Source: Fischerella muscicola PCC 7414 (GTDB taxonomy: Bacteria > Cyanobacteriota > Cyanobacteriia > Cyanobacteriales > Nostocaceae). From it: DNA of 32,858 nucleotides. Both the position numbers and the translations under genes were made by a program. Where the stretch lies: contig NZ_AJLK01000158.1 in the NCBI RefSeq assembly GCF_000317205.1, positions 1 to 32,858 on the forward strand, written 5' to 3'. The first letter of the stretch is position 1. Each line of letters opens with the position of its first letter. This document shows positions 5,999 to 13,729 of the stretch, piece after piece. Below the pieces are notes generated by a model, which saw only the letters and a list, made by a program, of their open reading frames with translations, did not search any database and was not told the origin of the DNA.

Positions 5999-7837
5999 TC
6001 AAAAGGGATTGGCAATAATGGAAAAGTACAAACCGTTTTCCTGCCATGAGTCCTTATCCTCAGAACCGATTGAGATTAAAGGAATCCCCCAATCAAGGCG
6101 AGCAGTAAGATAGTCTTGGAGTTGTAAGCGCAGTCCTAATCCTACGGATAGCAGAGTATTGCTATCGAGTTCTACTTGAAAGTCGGATCTACCAGAATCA
6201 TTCCAACCATTGCCAAAATCCACAAAGGGAGCAAGCTGCAAAAAGTTGTTGCGTCCTGAGAAGCGAACGACGGGTACTCGTACTTCCGCAGATAAAAAAA
6301 TGCCGTTATCTGTTAATAAAGCATCCTGACCATAGCCCCGGACGCTATCTAGACCCCCAATACCAATTTGTTCAAAGGGAATGAGTGGTCTATCTGCTAG
6401 TTGTAAATCACCTCGTAGCAGCAATAAAGTATCGCGGGCTAATAAGCGCACCCATTGGGCTTGTCCTCTCCAGGAGACAAAACGAGTATCAGGGAAAGTT
6501 TCGTTGATGGTGGCATCAAAAAGATCAAGTCCAACACTAAATTGAGAACGCATCGCAAATACTTGCTGGGTATCGCGAGAAACCCACTCTTGAAAAAAGC
6601 GCACAGCAGTTACCCGTGTTCTTCCTTCTGCGTCTGTACCTGTTCCAGGAAAAGGAACTTCCCCATCCAAAAAGGTGGCTTTGCTGCGGCGATGACTTGT
6701 TGTGATACCTAAAGTAAATTCTTGAGTTGGTTTTTGTAGTAGAGGCTGACGCAGGGTTAGTTCGTAGTAACTGGAGTTGGACTGAATATCAAGGACATCA
6801 AAGGGTCTTTCTATAACAGTGTTGTCAGAAAAACCGTAGCTAAACGACAAAGTACCATTGCGGGGGTTGAGGGGCAGAGTATAATTTATATCAAAGGCAT
6901 TACTACCATCCGTATTGGCGTAAACAGCGCTAATGCTATCGCCCCATCCAGACAGATTAGCTTCGTTTGCTTGTATTTGCCGACGAAAACTGCCGACGGC
7001 AGGCGATCGCCCATTATCCAAAATCAACTGTACGTTAAAACTATCGGCTTCCTTGACTTGTACTTCTAGTAAGCTTTGTCCAGGGCGAGTTCCTGCTGAG
7101 AGTTCTGCTGATAAGTTTGCAATTAAGGGATTAAGTTGTAATAATTGCAATGCTTCTAACAAGCGATCGCGGTTCAGGGGTGGCTTTGTGGCAATAGCAA
7201 GGCGACTTTGCAGATATTTAGGGTTAAGTCTGTGGGTACCTATTATTTTTATATCTTCTAATCCCCCCTCAACTACCCTAATTTCCACTACACCATTCTG
7301 TAATTTTTGTGGTGGAATATAAGCTCCAGATGTAATGTATCCTTGATCTACATAAAATTGAGTAATCTTTGAACGAAGTTGAAATAGTTCTGCAAAGGTA
7401 ATTGGACGATTAGTAAAAGGTTCAGTAATTTGGTCAAAGTCTTCAGGGCTAAAAACAGTACTGCCTGTGACTTGAAATTTTTTCACAACAATAGTTTGAG
7501 GAACTTCACCGCTTGGGGTTGCTTCTGGAGTCGGAGTTGTTGTACCAGGAGGTTGCAGTAATTCCTCTGGGGGTGGTAGAGGTGTTGGTGGTGACTGTTC
7601 TGGTAATGGCTGAGTTGAGGGTGGTTTACCAGGTTCAGGTCTAATATTTGGAACTTGAGCAGTTTTGTAAGTTGGTATTTGCGTTGTTTTAGTTACTTGC
7701 GCTTTCAACGGCTTGATTGTTGTTGCACTAAAAATTACTACTACGCTCAACCAACACCAGTATTTGCACATATTTAGTTGAAATTGAATTTTACTGGGCA
7801 TGGTAAGAGCTATGTAACACGCATGAGCATTGGACAA
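5999..7837 (-). CDS. Two-partner secretion outer-membrane transporter (ShlB/FhaC/HecB family)
   Basis: 612-aa outer-membrane beta-barrel protein of the TpsB/Omp85 superfamily, expected to translocate a large partner exoprotein across the outer membrane. In order: a signal peptide with hydrophobic core WLSVVVIFSAT, a proline-rich linker (about 55-105), a POTRA domain (VVKKFQVTGSTVFSPEDF...GGLEDIKIIG, about 115-200), then the barrel with the conserved VRGY loop (DSVRGYGQ) and a terminal phenylalanine (IIANPF) typical of outer-membrane proteins. The longest frame starts at 7837, but this gives an unusually long signal-peptide n-region. ATG 7801 (MPSKI) or 7771 (MCKYW) may be the true start; none has a good ribosome binding site. 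No haemagglutinin-like TpsA partner is in the window: both flanks are non-coding. Family call is firm; substrate unknown. Confidence 0.92.
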   Translation of the reverse strand: MSNAHACYIALTMPSKIQFQLNMCKYWCWLSVVVIFSATTIKPLKAQVTKTTQIPTYKTAQVPNIRPEPGKPPSTQPLPEQSPPTPLPPPEELLQPPGTTTPTPEATPSGEVPQTIVVKKFQVTGSTVFSPEDFDQITEPFTNRPITFAELFQLRSKITQFYVDQGYITSGAYIPPQKLQNGVVEIRVVEGGLEDIKIIGTHRLNPKYLQSRLAIATKPPLNRDRLLEALQLLQLNPLIANLSAELSAGTRPGQSLLEVQVKEADSFNVQLILDNGRSPAVGSFRRQIQANEANLSGWGDSISAVYANTDGSNAFDINYTLPLNPRNGTLSFSYGFSDNTVIERPFDVLDIQSNSSYYELTLRQPLLQKPTQEFTLGITTSHRRSKATFLDGEVPFPGTGTDAEGRTRVTAVRFFQEWVSRDTQQVFAMRSQFSVGLDLFDATINETFPDTRFVSWRGQAQWVRLLARDTLLLLRGDLQLADRPLIPFEQIGIGGLDSVRGYGQDALLTDNGIFLSAEVRVPVVRFSGRNNFLQLAPFVDFGNGWNDSGRSDFQVELDSNTLLSVGLGLRLQLQDYLTARLDWGIPLISIGSEDKDSWQENGLYFSIIANPF

Positions 7838-8423
7838 CTATAAAAAGATTAATTTTTTACTAACTGTTATTCCCTATATATCAACAATTAATCCTTGCTG
7901 AAAGAATAAGAAAAATCAACAAAACTATTCTAGTTTTTGGTAAAACTTTGTTTGTAATATTTTTGACTTGATATTATTTTTTTGAGATTGATTATTATTA
8001 TCTAAATTTGCTGCTCCAAAAACTTGAAATTAACGAAACCATATTCAAAATCTAAATTTTTAAATTGGTAGATTAAGTTATTTACCGTAATTTTATAGTT
8101 AAAACTTATACTGTTTGTCAACAAGCAAATGTTTATTAATTAACATGATTATTTATACAATAACTTGTTAGTTTCAAAGCTTAAACCAAAAGGACTATAG
8201 TTGCAAGTACTTACCGCTTAAATAATATTAAAAAAACTTGATTAGTAAAGTAAAAAATGTATTTTTTATTACTCTAAAAATAGAAGATATACTAAGATTT
8301 TTCTCTAAAAAAGTAGTTTTTATGATATTTATAGTTTTAATAAGAATAATTTTACGTGTAAAAATATACAATAATCTAATGCAATATGGTTCAGTTAAGG
8401 ATTTTTAGTACAAAAAATTGATC

Positions 8424-8455
8424 TGTAGAGACGCGCTGTTTGAAGCGTCTCTACA
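8424..8455. repeat. Hairpin of the TGTAGAGACG family
   Basis: TGTAGAGACGC (8424-8434) and GCGTCTCTACA (8445-8455) pair perfectly around a 10-nt loop. It belongs to the stem family of 11756-11789 and 25849-25868 and is not adjacent to any gene end. Confidence 0.7.
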
Positions 8456-8560
8456 AAGGATTGTGGGCTTATCTGAACGTATTGGAATCTAATGTAAATT
8501 TTGTCACAATCTAGCTTGTCTACTACTCGACCACATAAGTTTTGAATCTTTGCGAGGGTT

Positions 8561-8595
8561 TAGATCCCCGACTTTTTTAAAAAGTCGGGGATCTA
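8561..8595. repeat. Long palindrome with GATCCCCGACTT arms
   Basis: A 35-bp near-perfect palindrome with arms TAGATCCCCGACTTTTT and the complementary AAAAAGTCGGGGATCTA. A second copy with altered but still matching arms lies at 30847-30883. It resembles the small non-autonomous palindromic repeats common in filamentous cyanobacteria. Confidence 0.8.
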
Positions 8596-8707
8596 GCTAA
8601 CCTATCAAAATCAATTTAGTAAACTATTACTTGCAAATGGGTTAATTGTTTAATCTGAGAATGTTTATCAAACTCACATTAATATAAACTTGATGAGCAA
8701 AAATAAT

Positions 8708-8741
8708 GATCGCCTGATTTTTCTCCAACAGGTAGGCGATC
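8708..8741 (-). terminator. Intrinsic terminator of the LuxR-type regulator gene
   Basis: GATCGCCT (8708-8715) and AGGCGATC (8734-8741) form a perfect 8-bp stem. Read on the minus strand the stem is followed by ATTATTTTTG, a T-rich tract, 35 bp past the stop codon of the gene ending at 8777. This is a good fit to a Rho-independent terminator. Confidence 0.65.
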
Positions 8742-8776
8742 GCTGAGCAAGAAATATACTAAATATTTAAGGTTTT

Positions 8777-9463
8777 TTAGTCTATTAAACCTGCTTCTCT
8801 TGCACGAATTTGAGTTATTATTCTGATATTTTTACCTTGGTTTTTTAATTCATGACAATCAATTCCTAAAGCTTCTTGAAGTTTATCCCAATAGTGACGC
8901 ACCATGCGTTCTGAGACACAAATATTTTCAGCAATCGCTTTATCTTGTAACCCTTCTTGAAAAGCTAGATTTAACAGTCTTAAGCACTCTGGTTTGATTT
9001 CTAATTCCGAGTAGGTAGACTGGATATCTTTAATATGAGTTAATCCTTGTAATGCCCAACTAACTCTAATAAGCATTTCCTGACTAGAGAGACTTTTATC
9101 AGCAACTGTAAAGCCTCCTTTATGTGTATCAATTGCAGACTTTATCCGCACTAATTTTTTCACATGTTCACTTTGAACTACAATATTAAGCTTAGGATAG
9201 TTATTGAGTAAATCTTTGAGTAATTGTATACCGGTACTATTTCGTGCTATTACCCCCTGTTTTTCTGGTAAAAAAATATCCATGATAACTAAATCAGGTT
9301 CTAGCAACGAAATTTGATTTAAAACATTTTCGGCAGTGTTGGCAGTCATTATTTTTGCATGTGGGTATTGAGAGTGTAGTAACCTAAGTACTCCACTCAG
9401 GCATATTTCATGACCATCAATCACAAATATTTGTAGCCTAGCGTGTGATAAATCTTTGTTCAT
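8777..9463 (-). CDS. Response regulator with LuxR/NarL-type DNA-binding domain
   Basis: 228-aa transcription factor of the two-component type. The N-terminal receiver (about 10-135) has the phosphoacceptor Asp in DLVIMDIFLP, a serine in the Thr/Ser position (VVQSEHV) and a Lys (ADKSL). The acidic pair is reduced (FVIDGHE, where DD or DH is usual) and the loop after the phosphorylation site is enlarged (EKQGVIARNSTG). A GerE/LuxR-like helix-turn-helix covers about 160-200 (LRLLNLAFQEGLQDKAIAENICVSERMVRHY), followed by a C-terminal extension ending RAREAGLID that I recognise from a cyanobacterial subfamily. Target genes are unknown. The gene is alone, with a good intrinsic terminator at 8708-8741. 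A 12-bp palindrome CAGTAATTACTG (9538-9549) lies about 75 bp upstream and could be an operator. No kinase gene is adjacent. Confidence 0.88.
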   Translation of the reverse strand: MNKDLSHARLQIFVIDGHEICLSGVLRLLHSQYPHAKIMTANTAENVLNQISLLEPDLVIMDIFLPEKQGVIARNSTGIQLLKDLLNNYPKLNIVVQSEHVKKLVRIKSAIDTHKGGFTVADKSLSSQEMLIRVSWALQGLTHIKDIQSTYSELEIKPECLRLLNLAFQEGLQDKAIAENICVSERMVRHYWDKLQEALGIDCHELKNQGKNIRIITQIRAREAGLID

Positions 9464-9811
9464 GCTGTATTACTCACATTTCAATACTTTTCGGAATTGA
9501 ATTCTTTTCTGCTACATCACCGCAGAAATTATGAAATCAGTAATTACTGGAGTAGAAACAAGCAGAAATTTTGATCACTCTCATAAAGCGAAAACCTAAA
9601 ACATGAAATATTAAGCCAAGATTTTGATCAACAGGATGAACGTAGACTTTCAAAACACGTCTACTTGCTGTATCTGTAGTAATACTTCTCAAATCAATGA
9701 GTATATTACGAGTTTTGTTACAAAATTTAACTTTTGTGGCTGTAAAGAATATTCAGTATATTTAATTAATAACCGAAAAATGTGAAAGCGATCGCACCTC
9801 CTAGTAAAAAT
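9464..9811. other. Upstream region of the LuxR-type regulator
   Basis: About 350 bp with no gene. It contains the palindrome CAGTAATTACTG (9538-9549), a small inverted repeat GTAGAC/GTCTAC (about 9643-9664) and a HIP1 octamer near 9788. It should include the regulator's promoter; no clear -35/-10 pair was identified. Confidence 0.4.
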
Positions 9812-10240
9812 TTAATATCTGTTACTAGGTAAAAAGATTAAATCCACTGTTTCACCTACTATTAAACCTAAGCCCGCTAACAAAGTTAATAACAATAATG
9901 CATCTCGTTTGCTAAACCCAACAAAACGTAACTCTATTTCTGCTAATACTGTAGTTGCTAATGGCGTGATTATAAAAGTAAAAAATATCGGTAAAAATGC
10001 TACTAAAATAACCGATGAACTTAAAGCAAGGACAACAATTAAGACTTGAGAACCGTAATTCAATAGGCGATTCAACCAAGATAAACTCCGCCCCACTAAA
10101 GCTAATACCAAAGCAACTACTAATACTCCTACAACCCAAACAATATGATTAACAGACAAATACCATCCTAAAAAAGCATAAGCCAGCCAATGTAACACTA
10201 AAGGTGTCCAAGGGAACTGGTTAAAAAATTCAATATTCAT
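9812..10240 (-). CDS. Small multi-pass membrane protein, function unknown
   Basis: 142-aa hydrophobic protein with about four membrane segments: near residues 12-30, 32-52, 65-98 (long, probably two strands of a hairpin) and 112-133. A short basic loop FSKRDALLL precedes the last segment. I do not recognise a named family or catalytic motif; it looks like a conserved hypothetical cyanobacterial membrane protein. The start has a weak AGTAGG about 5 bases upstream. It is on the same strand as the LuxR-type regulator but about 350 bp away from it, so co-transcription is uncertain. Coding status is supported by the consistent hydrophobic pattern and charged ends; function is not assigned. Confidence 0.7.
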   Translation of the reverse strand: MNIEFFNQFPWTPLVLHWLAYAFLGWYLSVNHIVWVVGVLVVALVLALVGRSLSWLNRLLNYGSQVLIVVLALSSSVILVAFLPIFFTFIITPLATTVLAEIELRFVGFSKRDALLLLTLLAGLGLIVGETVDLIFLPSNRY

Positions 10241-10626
10241 AACCTACTTGTTCATATAAATTTACCTTTTTCATATAGGTGGATAAAGTGTTGTCAGAAG
10301 ATGAACAACAAATTAAATATTAGACATAATATCTGTACTCATGCATATTCCATCAGAGAGAAGCTGAAAAAATATTTAACCTATTTATACAAATAATTAT
10401 TTATAGATTTTCAATTCCAGGTATCAAAAATAACCTTATATTTGACTAGATATTGGGGAATCTGGGATATCACTGCGGGAAAACACCACGAGTATATAGA
10501 TTTAAGTCAAGCGTAAGCTATGAGAAATTAGACCTGTATTAATTTTGCAAACTATTTCAGAAATAAGTCTTAAGAATGAGTTCGATCTAGGATTTAATTA
10601 GTAGCTCTTGACAGAGGAGAATTACT
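10241..10626. other. Gene-free spacer between divergent genes
   Basis: About 385 bp between divergently transcribed small genes, AT-rich. It should contain both promoters, but I could not fix a -10/-35 pair. Apart from the strong ribosome binding site at its right end (GAGGAGA before ATG 10627) I see nothing specific. Confidence 0.4.
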
Positions 10627-10881
10627 ATGTTCTTGATGCATAAACCCTCAGGAACTCTAGTCGAGATTTTGACTCTAGACCGACTCTTCAACCCCTGTAT
10701 CAAAGAAGTAATGGGAGTAACTCACGCAGGCGAAGAATTACAGGAACCTGATTCATACGTAAAGTGGGAAATGATGTTTCCCTCTGGTGAGTCTTTACCG
10801 CGTTGTTGGCTAGATTCCCACTATCGTGATACGGAACACTCTATTCGTAATCAGGATTTTAGTGTTGCTGGTAATGGGTAA
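10627..10881 (+). CDS. Small conserved-type protein, function unknown
   Basis: 84-aa soluble protein. The strong ribosome binding site GAGGAGA, seven bases before ATG, makes expression likely. The sequence has a compact alpha/beta look: HKPSGTLVEILTLDRLFNPC, then GVTHAGEELQEPDSYVKWEMMFPSGESLPRCWLDSHYR. This resembles short cyanobacterial proteins annotated only as hypothetical. No signal peptide, membrane segment or known motif is visible; the two cysteines are far apart and do not form an obvious metal site. The last residues (SVAGNG) run into repeat-like spacer sequence, so the natural C-terminus may be slightly extended by the repeat. Stands alone between a divergent membrane-protein gene and the DUF3611 gene about 220 bp downstream. 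No function is offered. Confidence 0.75.
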   Translation: MFLMHKPSGTLVEILTLDRLFNPCIKEVMGVTHAGEELQEPDSYVKWEMMFPSGESLPRCWLDSHYRDTEHSIRNQDFSVAGNG

Positions 10882-11097
10882 TGGAATGGTTAGTGGTTAT
10901 TAATCATCATTCCCCATTACCGATCCCCGTTCCCTTTTATTGTTCTGGTTGCAATGCTGTAAAACTTCTTAATACAGCAACTTAAGTATGAGTTTGAGCC
11001 AAGGATATTCTTTCTTGAGAAGGTCGTTATTCTCCAAGGACATACCTATGGTTGAGATCAGAAAGATTTTATGCTGTTCTAGTTCTGATTAAAAACC

Positions 11098-11715
11098 ATG
11101 CAAGCTCAATCGGAAGCATACACCCTCAATCCCAAAATAGAAAGAATTGCCAACATTTTGCGCCTTGTTGCTTGGGTTAGCTTCTGGTTACAGCTTGGGT
11201 TGGGAGCTGCTTCCGCACTAATGCTGATATTTGCCATCTCAGGTCGTAGCTTTAGTCAATCAGTAGCACCCACCCCAGGAGTACCAGTTCCTACTTACAC
11301 TCAAGGTACAACCCCTGGACTTAGCATTAGTATATTTTGGGGAGTTTGTGGGATTTTAGCTCTGTTATTTACTCTTTACTTAGCTTTTCGCATCACTCGC
11401 TTTGCTAAACGACTCCGCAATCCTAATCCCGCCTTACATCCACAAAAAACGGAAGTGATGAAAGTGCTGCGGGTTGCTGTGATTGCTGGTTTTGTTGGCA
11501 TGTTACTGACAATTCTGGGAGGAGGCTCAGGTTTAGGTGTTTTACTCTCAAAATCTATCGCCCAACCCCAAGGAGTAGCAATCTATGACCCGAATCGTAT
11601 TATTCGCTCGCTCGACATTTTTGTCGCTACGGCTAGTATGACTGGTATCACTGCCCATTTTATTGGCACAGTTGCTTCTTTGGGACTTTTTAATTGGCTA
11701 CATCCTGAGTTGTAA
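11098..11715 (+). CDS. DUF3611 family membrane protein
   Basis: 205-aa integral membrane protein of the DUF3611 family, shared by cyanobacteria and plant chloroplasts. Four hydrophobic segments are visible: about 18-48 (ANILRLVAWVSFWLQLGLGAAS region), 78-100, 124-148 and 172-198. A basic cytosolic loop (TRFAKRLRNPNPALHP) separates segments 2 and 3. The conserved opening (IERIANILRLVAWVSFWLQL) and closing (GTVASLGLFNWL) fit the family. Membrane location, thylakoid or plasma, cannot be told from sequence, and the family has no established function. The ATG lacks a clear ribosome binding site, but the conserved N-terminus begins soon after it. A hairpin at 11756-11789 lies 40 bp after the stop and may end both this gene and the convergent YggT gene. 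Confidence 0.88.
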   Translation: MQAQSEAYTLNPKIERIANILRLVAWVSFWLQLGLGAASALMLIFAISGRSFSQSVAPTPGVPVPTYTQGTTPGLSISIFWGVCGILALLFTLYLAFRITRFAKRLRNPNPALHPQKTEVMKVLRVAVIAGFVGMLLTILGGGSGLGVLLSKSIAQPQGVAIYDPNRIIRSLDIFVATASMTGITAHFIGTVASLGLFNWLHPEL

Positions 11716-11755
11716 GCAACTTGTCCAATTTATAAGAAACAGAGAAACAGATAAA

Positions 11756-11789
11756 TTGTAGAGACGTTGATTATCTACCGTCTCTACAA
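11756..11789. terminator. Hairpin between convergent DUF3611 and YggT genes
   Basis: TTGTAGAGACG (11756-11766) and CGTCTCTACAA (11779-11789) pair perfectly around a 12-nt loop. It lies between two convergent genes and fits a bidirectional terminator, though there is no strong T-tract. It belongs to the TGTAGAGACG repeat family. Confidence 0.6.
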
Positions 11790-11818
11790 ACAAACTGAGA
11801 TATTTTTTTGCTGTGCAT

Positions 11819-12103
11819 TCACCCAAATGATGGCAGGCTTGCCAGAGAGTTTACACCTTGTACCAACAAAGAACCAATGATATTGAGTACTAAAAATGCC
11901 AAGATCGGAGAGAAATCTATTCCACCTAAGGGGGGAATAATATTACGGAAAATGTTCAAATAGGGGTCAGTGATTTGGCTCAAAGCAGCAAATGGTTGAT
12001 TGTACCAGTTGATGTTGGGGAACCAAGTCAGTAGAACCCTAATAATCAACAGGGTGCTATAAATATTGATGAAAGTAGCAAGTGTGGAAATCAGTAAATA
12101 CAT
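11819..12103 (-). CDS. YggT/Ycf19 family membrane protein
   Basis: 94-aa membrane protein of the YggT (YlmG, Ycf19) family. Two hydrophobic segments flank a conserved loop: LLISTLATFINIYSTLLIIRVLLTWFP (about 3-28), then NPITDPYL-like QITDPYLNIFRNIIPPLGGIDFSPILAF, leading into the second segment (about 68-84). The RVLLTWFP and DPYLNIFR...PPLGGIDFSPI motifs are diagnostic. Family members are linked to cell division, osmotic protection and, in chloroplasts, to nucleoid or thylakoid organisation; the biochemical role is unsettled. Start ATG 12103 has a loose AGGAAA about 14 bases upstream. It is the downstream member of a same-strand group with the frameshifted gene at 12271-12625 and the upp gene at 12700-13350, with gaps of about 170 and 75 bp. 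Confidence 0.92.
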   Translation of the reverse strand: MYLLISTLATFINIYSTLLIIRVLLTWFPNINWYNQPFAALSQITDPYLNIFRNIIPPLGGIDFSPILAFLVLNIIGSLLVQGVNSLASLPSFG

Positions 12104-12270
12104 GGATTGGTTAGTTTCCTTTCCTGTGTAAGTGTCTATTTTGGTCTTATATCTTAGATTTTAAGCTAGCTCAGGTCATGGTGTATGTTTTCACCAAATC
12201 AGTTAACAGTTAACAGTTACCAGTTTAATTTGATAACTGATAACTGATAAGTCGTTCCCCTTCCCAACTT

Positions 12271-12625
12271 TCAAGCATCTTTTGTGAGAGGCCTTTCATT
12301 TACCGCCTGACCAGAGTTACTATTAACGTTGCCCAGTTGCTGCCGCACTTCATCTATTGTGGCATTTAACTGGGCTATTTTATCTTCTAGCGATCGCCGT
12401 GCTGTTTCCATCTCCATGCTGTCGGTTTCTGAACTCTTCATCTGACGTCGTCGCAGAGATAATTTTTTTGGCTTCTGTTGGGTTCATAGAGATTTGCTCC
12501 TCTTGTTCTGCTGCTAACTCGCTATCGCCGCGAGAAGCAACAACTGCACCCAAAACACCACCTACTACACTGCCAACTATCGCCCCGAAGAAAAAACCAC
12601 TTGCAAAACCATCACGCTGACTCAT
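12271..12625 (-). pseudogene. Glycine-rich membrane-anchored coiled-coil protein, frameshifted at an A7 run
   Basis: The open frame from ATG 12625 (MSQRDGFASGFFFGAIVGS) encodes a glycine-zipper membrane segment, GAIVGSVVGGVLGAVVASR (YtxH-like), then an acidic stretch. It runs into a run of seven A (minus strand, near 12462-12468) and then ends early at about 12380. Dropping one A switches to a frame that reads on without a stop to 12271. That frame gives LSLRRRQMKSSETDS, a coiled coil SLEDKIAQLNATIDEVRQQL and the tail NERPLTKDA, a well-formed 117-aa protein. The composition and heptads of the second frame are protein-like, whereas the in-frame tail (EFRNRQHGDGNSTAIARR) is not. GGTGG upstream supports ATG 12625 rather than the earlier ATG at 12655. 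Either a true frameshift mutation, RNA-polymerase slippage at A7, or a homopolymer sequencing error. Function unknown. Confidence 0.75.
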
Positions 12626-12699
12626 ATCTATTACCACCAATAAAAAAAGCTGCACTTTTGGGTTGTTTAATAAGTTTCCACTTCTAGCTGCATACTAGC

Positions 12700-13350
12700 T
12701 TAAGTCCCAAAGGTGCGATCGCCTGCATCCCCCAAACCTGGGACAATAAATCCCCGCTCATTTACTTGCTCATCTATGGTCGCAGTGTAAATTATTAAAC
12801 CAGGATAAGCCGCGCCTAATTTTTGTAAAGCTGGGGGAGCTGCTACTACAGAAATAATTCTGGTTAAAGACGGGTCGACTCCCCGTTGTGTTAATTCTTC
12901 CATTGCCTTAATAATTGATCCGCCTGTAGCCAACATCGGATCGGTAATTAGTACTCGTGTTTGAGGATGAAATTTTTCTGGAAGTTTGTTCAAGTAACAA
13001 GATGGTTGTAAAGTTGTTTCGTCCCGCACTAAACCAAGATGGTAAATTGATGCCAATGGTAGTAATGTTTGCGCTCCTTCTAGCAATCCTAAACCTGCTC
13101 GCAAAATTGGCACTACTGCCATTGGAACTTCTGGATCAATATAAGTTGCCGGACAGATACCTAAAGGACTCTGCACCGTTGTATCTTGAGTAGGCAACCA
13201 TTCTCGGGCAGCTTCATAAGTAAGCCAGCGTCCCAATTCAGTCATAGCACTGCGAAATAATACTGAAGGTGTGGCAGCGTCGCGGGCAACTGCTAACCAA
13301 TGCTTGATTAAGGGATGCGGTGGAACATAAACACGCAATTGTAGCGTCAT
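12700..13350 (-). CDS. upp: Uracil phosphoribosyltransferase (copy 2)
   Basis: 216-aa UPRT, forming UMP from uracil and PRPP. All hallmark motifs are present and closer to consensus than in copy 1: PILRAGLGLLEGA (PRPP pyrophosphate contact), the PRPP loop ITDPMLATGGSI, and the C-terminal uracil site [16 protein letters not shown]. The N-terminal part (LRVYVPPHPLIKHWLAVARD...ELGRWLTYEAAREW) is the form I associate with cyanobacterial UPRTs. ATG 13350 has no obvious ribosome binding site, but the family's first strand begins immediately after it. It heads a same-strand set (upp, frameshifted coiled-coil gene, yggT) with short gaps. Its presence alongside copy 1 means the organism encodes two divergent UPRTs within 13 kb, on opposite strands; they are too different to be a recent duplication. 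Confidence 0.95.
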   Translation of the reverse strand: MTLQLRVYVPPHPLIKHWLAVARDAATPSVLFRSAMTELGRWLTYEAAREWLPTQDTTVQSPLGICPATYIDPEVPMAVVPILRAGLGLLEGAQTLLPLASIYHLGLVRDETTLQPSCYLNKLPEKFHPQTRVLITDPMLATGGSIIKAMEELTQRGVDPSLTRIISVVAAPPALQKLGAAYPGLIIYTATIDEQVNERGFIVPGLGDAGDRTFGT

Positions 13351-13729
13351 AGCCGGAATTAGGCGTTCTGCGATTGTATAACAACTGAAACATCATAATA
13401 CTCTTTCTGATATCCGGCTATTAGCTAAAATAGGCACTCACTCCAAAATTATTGATAATATTTTTCATTAATAATTGACAGTCTTTCTCAATCAAAGTTA
13501 TATTAATAGTCAGTGTTCTCCTCTCTTTAAGGATCGGCAGACGGGATTGGCCAGCGATCGCGGGCTTTTCCCTCTTTTTTTTGGGAATCGGGGAACTCAC
13601 AGGCCCCCACAACCTTAGGGAGTGGGGATTAGGGGCAACGGGGATAAGGGATCGGGGAAGTAAATACGTAGAATATGGTAATTTTAATTGTTATATACAA
13701 TACAGAATTTTAAATAAAGTCTTGTTGAT
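13351..13729. other. Divergent promoter region upp copy 2 / crtH with repeat copy C
   Basis: About 380 bp between divergent genes. It contains the G/C-biased repeat (13590-13637) followed by further GGGGATAAGGGATCGGGG units and a HIP1 octamer near 13553. The last 60 bp before crtH are AT-rich and probably hold its promoter. No gene is supported; the 63-aa frame across this region is repeat-derived. Confidence 0.5.
13590..13637 (+). repeat. G/C-biased interspersed repeat, copy C
   Basis: 48-bp element matching 2618-2665 in the same orientation. Flanks GGGGAACTCACAGG and ATTAGGGGCA are identical, the stem is CCCCAC/GTGGGG, and the core is AACCTTAGGGA (two differences from copy B). Confidence 0.8.

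Larger units (their letters stand above)
7838..8776. other. Very AT-rich gene-free region
   Basis: About 940 bp without a supported gene. The first 560 bp are extremely AT-rich with nothing recognisable and should include the tpsB promoter. The remainder has three hairpins, described separately: 8424-8455, 8561-8595 and 8708-8741. Confidence 0.55.

Noticed and set aside
5850-6047. 65-codon minus-strand frame with RSLRSLRGV repeats
   Set aside because: It is a translation of the 27-bp tandem repeat and overlaps the tpsB C-terminus; no ribosome binding site.
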